5,637 nucleotides of DNA, from NCBI GenBank assembly GCA_007131555.1, contig SLQH01000559.1, positions 1-5,637 of the forward strand. The letters run 5' to 3'. This document shows, in pieces, positions 1 through 5,262 of the stretch. The notes below the pieces were generated by a model, which did no database searches, was not told the origin of the DNA, and was given only the letters and a program-made list of their open reading frames with translations. Every line of letters begins with the position of its first letter. The first letter of the stretch is position 1. The translations under genes were made by a program, and so were the position numbers. Origin of the DNA: Planctomycetota bacterium (GTDB taxonomy: Bacteria > Planctomycetota > UBA11346).

Positions 1-1460
1 GCCCAGCCTCGGAAAACTTTATTATGAATGACTGCCGCTTCCGCTCCATTGACGGCAGTGTGGATGTGGACCCAGGTATCAGCGCCAGCGACTACGGCAG
101 CTTCCACCGGGTGGCCAATGGCGCCTACTACATTGCCGGCGGCTTCCGCACCACCTCCAACCGCCGCGCCGTCGGTGAAACCATGGCCCTGGTCCACACG
201 GCCGACTTCCCTGATCAAATCAATAACGACCAGCGCCTTGTAGTGCGGGGGACAGCCCAAGGGGTGCGCGCCCCCGCACCCGCCGATTGGCCCACCCTGC
301 GTGGCGATTTTGCCCGCCGCAGCTGGATCCCCGCCGACGGGCCGGCACGCCTGACCCCAGGTTGGGCAACGGAGATCTCAGACCTTCCCGAATATAATCT
401 TGGCCTGCGCTATGACTGGGAGCAAAACAGTCAAAGCCCCGGCATTATCACCCAGCCGGTGGCCGATGGCGAGCGGGTGCTGATCAGCATTCCTGACCGC
501 CATGAAATCGTCTGCCTGGGTCTCAATGACGGTCGGGAACGCTGGCGCACCCGCTTGAGCGGGCGCAGCGCTGCCCCCCCCACCCTGGCTGGTGAGGTGG
601 CCTTTGTCGGCTGCAACGATGGCACCGTATCGGCCATCAACCTGCGCGACGGGGCCATTATCTGGACCTTCCTGGCCGCACCCTTCGAGCGCTACCACAA
701 TGCCCATCAGCAGGCGGAAAGCACCCATCCGGTGCGCTCCAGCCCGATTTACCACAACGGCACCGTCTATGTCGCCGCCGGTCGCCACGGCAAAGCCGAT
801 ACCGGCATCATGCTCTGGGCCTTGGATGCCAGCAGCGGCGAGCCGCGCCAGCACCGCATGGTCACCGCGCAACATGTGAATGATATTATGCAGATGGTGA
901 ACGATCGCCTGATTATCGCCTACAGCCATTTTGATGTGAACACCCTGGCCGCCACAGAAGGCCGCGGTGGTGGACCATCCATTTCCCCCATGCAGCGCGG
1001 CCATGACGGCGGCCACGGCTGGATCGGCCCGGCCCATCTGTGGCGTGGCTACCGCGTCCATGGCAATGAAACCCGCGATGCAGGCCCAGCCATTCAGACC
1101 GATAGTGAATTCTGGCGCTTTACCGCCGGGGCCTTTGCCGAAATGCACTACGATAATGTGGGCGATCACCAGCGGGTGGTGCGCACCGGCCACGAACGGG
1201 ATTTCGCTACCCGCACCGGATCGCGGACCAGTATGCAGAGCTATCTGGTGGGTGCCGGCAACTATGTCTACGCCGTCGCCCGCGGCGGCAACAATCTGCG
1301 CATCAGCGTCTGCGATGTGAATGCCGAAAGCCAAGAGCTCTACAACTTCGAGGTTTTCCAGGGCAACGAAGAGCTCATTCCCGACGGCATCGCCATCGCC
1401 CATAACCATCTGATCGTGACCACCACCAAGGGTCGGGTCATGGTCTTCAGGGGGCCGTGA
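1..1460 (+). CDS. PQQ-like beta-propeller protein (BamB/quinoprotein-type repeats), 5'-truncated by window edge
   Basis: The frame is open to the left edge (first whole codon at base 3). The first ATG, at 24, has only a weak upstream GGA and falls inside continuous coding sequence, so the real start is probably outside the window. Numbered from that ATG there are 478 residues. From about residue 110 on, PQQ/BamB-type blades are visible: segments ending in DGRERWRTRL (about 168-177) and DGAIIWTF (about 208-215), each preceded by a short strand such as VLISIP or VAFVGCNDGTVSAINL, then VYVAAGR and LWALDASSGEP. A Gly/His-rich loop (about 324-338, HDGGHGWIGPAH) interrupts the later blades. The C-terminus (LIVTTTKGRVMVF) is a normal closing strand. 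The family is a protein-interaction or quinoprotein-like scaffold and most members bind no proven PQQ. The location is unknown because the N-terminus is missing. The fold is well supported; the function is not. Confidence 0.82.
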   Translation, partial: PASENFIMNDCRFRSIDGSVDVDPGISASDYGSFHRVANGAYYIAGGFRTTSNRRAVGETMALVHTADFPDQINNDQRLVVRGTAQGVRAPAPADWPTLRGDFARRSWIPADGPARLTPGWATEISDLPEYNLGLRYDWEQNSQSPGIITQPVADGERVLISIPDRHEIVCLGLNDGRERWRTRLSGRSAAPPTLAGEVAFVGCNDGTVSAINLRDGAIIWTFLAAPFERYHNAHQQAESTHPVRSSPIYHNGTVYVAAGRHGKADTGIMLWALDASSGEPRQHRMVTAQHVNDIMQMVNDRLIIAYSHFDVNTLAATEGRGGGPSISPMQRGHDGGHGWIGPAHLWRGYRVHGNETRDAGPAIQTDSEFWRFTAGAFAEMHYDNVGDHQRVVRTGHERDFATRTGSRTSMQSYLVGAGNYVYAVARGGNNLRISVCDVNAESQELYNFEVFQGNEELIPDGIAIAHNHLIVTTTKGRVMVFRGP

Positions 1461-1497
1461 ATCGGGGTCTTGCGACCGATGTCGGTTCCGATTCGTC

Positions 1498-1537
1498 GGC
1501 ACTGTAATCGTGCGAATCCTGATTCTGGTACAGTGCC
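1498..1537. repeat. Inverted repeat / hairpin 1 downstream of the propeller gene
   Basis: GGCACTGTA (1498-1506) is perfectly complemented by TACAGTGCC (1529-1537), a 9-base-pair stem enclosing 22 bases. The enclosed stretch has its own small palindrome, GAATC-CT-GATTC (1514-1525). It begins 38 bases after the propeller stop codon. It is followed directly by a second hairpin rather than a T-run, so it is not a classical intrinsic terminator. It could be a factor-dependent terminator, an RNA-stabilising 3' structure or a piece of a dispersed repeat. Confidence 0.6.
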
Positions 1538-1568
1538 CACTCCTCAATCCTGATAGGGATGAGGAGTG
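1538..1568. repeat. Inverted repeat / hairpin 2, abutting hairpin 1
   Basis: CACTCCTCA (1538-1546) pairs with TGAGGAGTG (1560-1568). After one A-A mismatch the stem continues with three more pairs (one G-T) to a 5-base loop, TGATA. The stem is therefore 13 positions with one mismatch. It starts at the very next base after hairpin 1 ends. No T-tract follows (the next bases are purine-rich), so an intrinsic + strand terminator is unlikely. A 9-base direct repeat, AATCCTGAT, occurs at 1515-1523 in hairpin 1 and 1546-1554 here, linking the two structures. Confidence 0.65.
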
Positions 1569-1679
1569 AGGAGCAGCGCCCGGTACTGGAAATGGCACAC
1601 GATGTAAAAATATGGTTCAGGCCAAGAACAGTGCTGATGTGAAGGTGGCGTAATAGGGCAGCAGAGAGGACATGGCGGC

Positions 1680-2996
1680 ATGCGCCAGCGACATACCATG
1701 CAGGACAACAGCTACGATGTCGTGGTTGCCGGAGCTGGCTGTGGGGGCATCTGTGCCGCTGTGCAGGCAGCCCGGCAGGGGGCCAGGGTGTTGTTGGTTG
1801 AACGGGCGGCCCTGGTAGGAGGAACCGGCATCCATTCACCGGTGGCCTTGATCTGCAAGTTCCAGCGTCGCGATACCCTTGAACCCATCAATCGTGGTCT
1901 GCATCAGGAACTGTTCCCGCATGCCTATGCCTGGCGTGGCGAGTTTGATGATCATGACATGCTGCCGACCTACGATCATGCAGATCTGGCCGAACGGTAC
2001 GACATGCTCCTGGAATCGGCCCCGGGTTTGCAGTTGTGCACGTCCTGTGCCGTGACCGATGTCGAGCTTGAGACGCACGCCGATGGTCAGCGGATATCCG
2101 CAGTGCATCTCTCTGATGGCAGTCGGGTGGCGTGCCTGGTGGCTGTTGACGGCACGGCTGACGGCAATCTGTCGGCCTTGGCCGGAGCCTCGTTCCATCT
2201 TGGCCGGCCTGAGGACGGGGCCATGCAGTCTGCGACCTTGACCTTTGGTCTGCGTGGTTTTGACGTGGCTGGTCTGCGCAATCCGGCACTGACCACATGG
2301 GGTGGTTTTCGCAGTCTCAATCAGGAATTGGACGATGTCCGGCGGCAAGAACGCGGTGAGCAGGCCGGGCACGATCGCTTCGGTACTGGCTGCTTCGCCT
2401 ATCCAGATGGCCGGACTCTGCTGTTCAACGCCAATCATGTCACCGGAGTCGATCCGACGCGGCCCGAGACCGTTGCCCGTGGTCTGTCCGAGGCCAGGGC
2501 CTTGGTCGATCGCAGTGTGGCGCTGGTTCGTCGCCATCCGGCCTTCGCCAATAGTGAGTTGGCCTTCGTATCGTCATGGCTGGGAGTGCGTGAAGGACGG
2601 CGTATTGTCGGAGATCACATCCTGACTGCTGACGAGTGTCTGGGGGAAGCCCGTTTCGAGGATGTTGTGGCAGCCGGGGCCTATGATATCGACATCCACG
2701 ATCCTGAGGGTGGTCCTGCCCATATGCAGCGTATTCCCAATACCCAATATTATCATATTCCCTATCGCAGTCTGCGGGCCAGGGGCCTGGCCAATCTGCT
2801 GTTGGCTTCGCGTTGTCTGTCTGGTGATTTTGTCGCCCACTCCTCCTATCGCGTGATGAGCTGTATTACCGCAGTTGGCCAAGCTGCCGGCTGTGCGGCG
2901 GCCTTGGCTGTTGGTCAAGGTGGCGAGGTCCGGGCTGTGGACCCGATCGCAATTCGTCGCGCCCTGGCCGAGGCTGGGCAGTGGGTGGAGGATTGA
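1680..2996 (+). CDS. FAD-dependent oxidoreductase, FAD_oxidored (PF12831) type
   Basis: This is a 438-residue flavoprotein, probably cytoplasmic: there is no signal peptide or membrane segment. The N-terminus is a dinucleotide-binding Rossmann fold with GxGxxG at G18, G20 and G23 and the ribose-binding acidic residue E41 ending the second strand, then the GGTG turn (47-50). Family landmarks follow: DGTADGNL (157-164), in the place of the usual DATGDGDL; a TLTFGLRG strand (186-193); REGRRIVGDH (304-313); and the C-terminal FAD-closing segment RCLSGDF...YRVM...AVGQAAGCAAALA (378-410). Length and order fit the family. ATG 1680 is chosen because AGAGAGGA (1663-1670) lies nine bases before it; ATG 1698 would drop six residues and has no such site. 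Substrate and electron acceptor cannot be read; many relatives sit beside carbohydrate-degrading genes in PVC bacteria. Third codon positions are less GC-rich than in the neighbours. The GH28-like gene follows after 93 bases. Confidence 0.88.
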   Translation: MRQRHTMQDNSYDVVVAGAGCGGICAAVQAARQGARVLLVERAALVGGTGIHSPVALICKFQRRDTLEPINRGLHQELFPHAYAWRGEFDDHDMLPTYDHADLAERYDMLLESAPGLQLCTSCAVTDVELETHADGQRISAVHLSDGSRVACLVAVDGTADGNLSALAGASFHLGRPEDGAMQSATLTFGLRGFDVAGLRNPALTTWGGFRSLNQELDDVRRQERGEQAGHDRFGTGCFAYPDGRTLLFNANHVTGVDPTRPETVARGLSEARALVDRSVALVRRHPAFANSELAFVSSWLGVREGRRIVGDHILTADECLGEARFEDVVAAGAYDIDIHDPEGGPAHMQRIPNTQYYHIPYRSLRARGLANLLLASRCLSGDFVAHSSYRVMSCITAVGQAAGCAAALAVGQGGEVRAVDPIAIRRALAEAGQWVED

Positions 2997-3060
2997 GCCT
3001 GCGCGGGTCGGCTCCTGAGGCTCCCGCTGGACCGCAGGCCGATAAGGTATAGGACGCTCT

Positions 3061-3076
3061 CTGCCAGGACCGGCAG
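3061..3076 (+). promoter_or_regulatory. Small hairpin just upstream of the GH28 ribosome binding site
   Basis: CTGCC (3061-3065) and GGCAG (3072-3076) form a perfect 5-base-pair stem with a 6-base loop. It lies four bases before GGAG (3080-3083), which is six bases before the ATG at 3090. A TATAGG sequence at 3048-3053 could be a -10 box but no convincing -35 box lies at the right distance, so a promoter for the GH28 gene is not claimed. The short stem could be chance in GC-rich DNA. Confidence 0.25.
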
Positions 3077-3089
3077 ATCGGAGTGTCCC

Positions 3090-4649
3090 ATGGCCCATGT
3101 ATCGATCGCTGATGTCGGCGCTGTCGCCGGCGGCACCGTCCTCAATACCGAGGCCTTCGCGCGGGCGGTGGCCGAGGTGGCCGCGGCCGGTGGCGGGACG
3201 GTCTACGTGCCGGCCGGGACCTGGCTGACCGGGACCATCCGTCTGCGGTCGCGGGTCTGTCTGGAACTGCATCCGGCGGCGGTGATCCTGGGTTCGCCCC
3301 GACTGGAGGACTATGCCCAGGGACGTCCTGGCCAGCATGGCGATCGGACCCCCTGGCATCTGATCGTAGCCGATGGCCAGCACGATGTCACCATCCGGGG
3401 CGGCACCATCGACGGCAACGGACCGGCCTTCTGGGAACCCTGTCGGCCGGGGCCGGAGCCCACCCCGGGTCGCGCCATCCCGCCGGGCGCCTTCCAGGGC
3501 TGGGATGCCATGACCGTGGTCCCGGCGCGGGAGGCCGATCCGGTCACGGCCCCGTTGTCGTGGATCAGGCATGTCGACAACCGCCGGCCCTCGCCGATGA
3601 TCGAGATCACCGGCTGCCGCCAGGTCCGCATCCAGGATATCCACATCACCAACTCGGCCGGCTGGCTGCTGCATACCCACAACACCTGCCATCTGTGGAT
3701 CACCGGAGTCCTGCTGACCAGCAACCTGATGGGGCCCAACAACGACGGCTTCGACATCACTGGCTGCCAGGATGTGGTGGTCGATGGCTGCAACCTGTCC
3801 TGCTGTGACGATGGCATCTGTCTCAAGACCACCCCCGACGCCCTGCCGGTGGAACGGGTGACGATCAGCAACTGCACGGTGCGGTCGCGCTGCGCGGCGA
3901 TCAAGTTCGGTTGCGCCGAGAGCTACCATGACTTCCGTCAGGTGACGATCAGCAATTGCGTGATCCATGGCTCCAATCGCGGTGTGGCCCTGTACAGCAA
4001 GTGCGGGGCGGTGATCGAGGACGTCAGCATCAGCAATCTGGTGATCGACACCCGGGCCCCCTTTATGGCCAGCCGACCGATCCACATTGAATGCCGGGAG
4101 GAGCACAACGGCCAGGGCCCGGTGCGCGGCATCGGGGCGATCCGCAATGTCCAGATCAGCAATGTCATCGCCCGCAGCGAGGGCCGCATCCTCCTGGTCG
4201 GTGACCCCCGTTCGCCCTTGCGCAACATCGTCCTGCGCGATGTCCGCCTGTCCTACCCCACGGTCGATGACCCCGCCCTGGCCTGTGCCGACCTGCCCTG
4301 CGGTCAGTTCGCCAAGCCCCATCCCGATGCCCGCACGGCCCAGGCGGCGTTGGTGGTCAAGCATGCCCGCGACCTGGTGGTCGACAACCTGATGATCGAC
4401 TGGCCGGAGGTGGATGCCGAGGGGCGGATGATCGTACCGCCCGCCTGGCATTTCGACCTCAAGGCCGTCAACGGGGGCTACGACCACTACCGGCGCGACC
4501 GCTTCGCGCCTGATCAGATCCCCGGCTTCGCTGTCGTCTGGGGCCGGGATCTGTCCGGCGGCTACCTGCGCCTGCCCCTGGCCCAGCCCTCCCAGCCCCA
4601 TCTGCCCCGCCTCGACCTGGATGCCGACTCAGTGATCAGGGAACTGTAG
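3090..4649 (+). CDS. Glycoside hydrolase family 28-like (polygalacturonase-fold) protein, no signal peptide
   Basis: This 519-residue right-handed parallel beta-helix protein begins, as GH28 enzymes do, with a DVGA motif (8-11), NTEAFARAV (19-27), GGGTVYVPAGTWLTG (34-48) and strands leading to GGTIDGNG (104-111). GH28 cleaves galacturonic-acid-containing pectic chains by inversion, using aspartates in NTD and DD motifs. Here NNDGFD (217-222) and CDDG (239-242) match these. The later GHG histidine position reads CAAIKFG (268-274), and the RIK position reads ALY (300-302), so three canonical active-site residues look absent. Coils recur as VTISN (257-261), VTISN (285-289) and VSISN (312-316). 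ATG 3090 has GGAG at 3080-3083. There is no signal peptide: the helix starts at once, so the protein is probably cytoplasmic and would act on imported oligosaccharides. The fold is strongly supported. It could be an exo-acting pectic or rhamnogalacturonan enzyme, or a non-hydrolytic beta-helix protein. Confidence 0.87.
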   Translation: MAHVSIADVGAVAGGTVLNTEAFARAVAEVAAAGGGTVYVPAGTWLTGTIRLRSRVCLELHPAAVILGSPRLEDYAQGRPGQHGDRTPWHLIVADGQHDVTIRGGTIDGNGPAFWEPCRPGPEPTPGRAIPPGAFQGWDAMTVVPAREADPVTAPLSWIRHVDNRRPSPMIEITGCRQVRIQDIHITNSAGWLLHTHNTCHLWITGVLLTSNLMGPNNDGFDITGCQDVVVDGCNLSCCDDGICLKTTPDALPVERVTISNCTVRSRCAAIKFGCAESYHDFRQVTISNCVIHGSNRGVALYSKCGAVIEDVSISNLVIDTRAPFMASRPIHIECREEHNGQGPVRGIGAIRNVQISNVIARSEGRILLVGDPRSPLRNIVLRDVRLSYPTVDDPALACADLPCGQFAKPHPDARTAQAALVVKHARDLVVDNLMIDWPEVDAEGRMIVPPAWHFDLKAVNGGYDHYRRDRFAPDQIPGFAVVWGRDLSGGYLRLPLAQPSQPHLPRLDLDADSVIREL

Positions 4650-4676
4650 GGCGAAAACCCTTCATGATGTTGCGCA

Positions 4677-4752
4677 CTCTGCGTGAAACCATTCCGGAAG
4701 ATCTCACGCCCGCTTCGCTCAAGAGCGCCAAGCTCGCAGAGATAAAGCCAGG
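4677..4752. repeat. Palindromic spacer repeat, copy 1
   Basis: This is the first of three related copies between the GH28 and phosphorylase genes. Bases 4692-4714 match 5152-5174 in copy 3 at 22 of 23 positions. The 26 bases 4716-4741 are identical to 4849-4874 in copy 2, and both are followed by AAAGCCAGG two bases later. Internally GCGTGA (4681-4686) pairs with TCACGC (4704-4709) around TTCCGGAA. This copy lacks the left flank (the CTCTTCCGCTGCCC part) seen in copies 2 and 3. Confidence 0.75.
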
Positions 4753-4770
4753 AGGTTGCCCTCTTGGCCC

Positions 4771-4885
4771 CTCTTCCGCTGCCCGCAGGGCCTTGGCGCT
4801 CTCTGCGTTCTCTGCGAGAGACCCTTCCGGAGTATTTCTCGCCCGCTGCGCTCAAGAGCGCCAAGCTCGCAGAGGGAAAGCCAGG
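4771..4885. repeat. Palindromic spacer repeat, copy 2 (most complete)
   Basis: This copy is the longest. Its left 37 bases (4771-4807) are identical to 5107-5143 in copy 3, and 4809-4831 is identical to 5136-5158. Its ends form an inverted repeat, CTTGGCGCTCT (4792-4802) against AGAGCGCCAAG (4855-4865). Compared with copy 3 it carries an extra 9-base unit: CTCTGCG is followed by a second TTCTCTGCG before AGAGACCC. The structure resembles REP-like dispersed palindromes. No transposase gene is in the window. Confidence 0.8.
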
Positions 4886-4929
4886 CCTCCGTCTTCTTGG
4901 CTCGAACATCTCGCCGTCGGGTAGATCAT

Positions 4930-5030
4930 TTTCTCACAGAGGCACAAAGACACGGAGGAATCTCTATGATTGGCTTTCAGCGCCTCATAGCCTTTCATGC
5001 CTCTCTGTGTCTTTGTGTCTCTGTGAGAGA
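4930..5030. repeat. 101-base palindrome with 29-base arms (MITE/REP-like)
   Basis: The left arm 4930-4958 and right arm 5002-5030 are inverted complements at 25 of 29 positions, and the four exceptions are all G-T pairs on the + strand. The core is CACAAAGACAC (4943-4953) against GTGTCTTTGTG (5007-5017). A 43-base centre carries its own imperfect stem, CTATGA (4964-4969) with TCATAG (4985-4990). From memory, CACAGAGGCACAAAGACAC-type palindromes are dispersed in spacers of many bacterial genomes; this could not be checked here. No clear target-site duplication was seen at the flanks. It differs from the three-copy repeat on either side. Confidence 0.85.
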
Positions 5031-5079
5031 CATCTTCATCAATCGAGCGGATCACCCATCCTTTTGACCTGCATCCCTG

Positions 5080-5094
5080 GGTGCGGCCCGCACC
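5080..5094. promoter_or_regulatory. 15-base palindrome, possible operator, upstream of phosphorylase
   Basis: GGTGCGG (5080-5086) and CCGCACC (5088-5094) are perfect complements around one central base. Such a compact symmetric site could be a protein-binding operator. As RNA it would fold as a 5-pair stem with a 5-base loop. It lies about 170 bases before the phosphorylase start, between the 101-base palindrome and repeat copy 3. No function is shown; a GC-rich chance palindrome is possible. Confidence 0.3.
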
Positions 5095-5106
5095 GACCGA
5101 ACTGGG

Positions 5107-5179
5107 CTCTTCCGCTGCCCGCAGGGCCTTGGCGCTCTCTGCGAGAGACCCTTCCGGAAGACCTCACGCCCGCTGCGCG
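5107..5179. repeat. Palindromic spacer repeat, copy 3 (right end missing)
   Basis: It shares 37 identical bases (5107-5143) with the left end of copy 2, and 5152-5174 with copy 1 (22 of 23). It stops at CCCGCTGCGC and lacks the AAGAGCGCCAAGCTCGCAGAG end of copies 1 and 2, so it cannot form the long outer stem. It has only one of the two 9-base CTCTGCG units of copy 2. Its right edge runs directly into the next inverted repeat (5180-5210), ahead of the phosphorylase gene. Confidence 0.75.
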
Positions 5180-5210
5180 TGATGACCAAGCTTGCCCAGC
5201 CCGGTCATCA
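5180..5210. promoter_or_regulatory. Inverted repeat in the phosphorylase leader
   Basis: TGATGACC (5180-5187) is perfectly complemented by GGTCATCA (5203-5210), an 8-base-pair stem with a 15-base loop, ending 52 bases before the start codon. No T-run follows, so it is not an intrinsic terminator. It could be an operator or a leader-RNA hairpin. The stretch is also open in the phosphorylase frame, so if translation began at ATG 5182 it would be coding. Confidence 0.35.
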
Positions 5211-5250
5211 CCTTGCCTTTGACGGCCAAGGCGGCACCCTTGTCAAACAT

Positions 5251-5256
5251 GGAGGG
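5251..5256 (+). promoter_or_regulatory. Ribosome binding site for the phosphorylase gene
   Basis: GGAGGG lies six bases before ATG 5263. It is the best Shine-Dalgarno match in the window, and it decides the start against the in-frame ATG at 5182, which has no comparable site. Confidence 0.75.
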
Positions 5257-5262
5257 CCGGCC

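Noticed and set aside
1498..1568. Intrinsic (rho-independent) terminator
   Set aside because: Strong stems are present but no run of T follows on either strand at the right place, so only hairpins are annotated.
378..1598. 406-codon open frame on the - strand opposite the propeller gene
   Set aside because: It mirrors the codon bias of a recognisable + strand gene, shows no domain and crosses the downstream hairpins.
1592..1612. Sigma-54 promoter starting at TGGCAC, or a -10 box in the AT-rich TGTAAAAATAT, upstream of the oxidoreductase
   Set aside because: The GC pair needed at -12 is missing at the right spacing for sigma-54, and no -35 box fits the AT-rich stretch; a promoter may exist but is not supported.
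2574..4601. 675-codon open frame on the - strand opposite the GH28-like gene
   Set aside because: Its translation is low-complexity and rich in Gly, Asp, Ala and Gln with no domain; it is a by-product of strong GC bias at third positions of the + strand gene, whose protein is clearly recognisable.
4930..5030. Complete insertion sequence
   Set aside because: The element is only about 100 bases, has no transposase frame and no clear target-site duplication at its flanks.
4677..5179. CRISPR array
   Set aside because: The repeats are of unequal length, irregularly spaced and mutually truncated, with no constant-length spacers and no cas gene.
4664..5222. Open frames of 86-152 codons in the spacer, including one at 4764-5222
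   Set aside because: They are translations of the palindromic repeats (for example SLCLCVSV from CTCTGTGTCTTTGTGTCT). Overlapping frames on both strands give similar peptides and none has a proper ribosome binding site.
5182..5262. N-terminal extension of the phosphorylase from the in-frame ATG at 5182
   Set aside because: No Shine-Dalgarno sequence precedes it and it would overlap the 5180-5210 inverted repeat; ATG 5263 has GGAGGG and the family's normal N-terminus.
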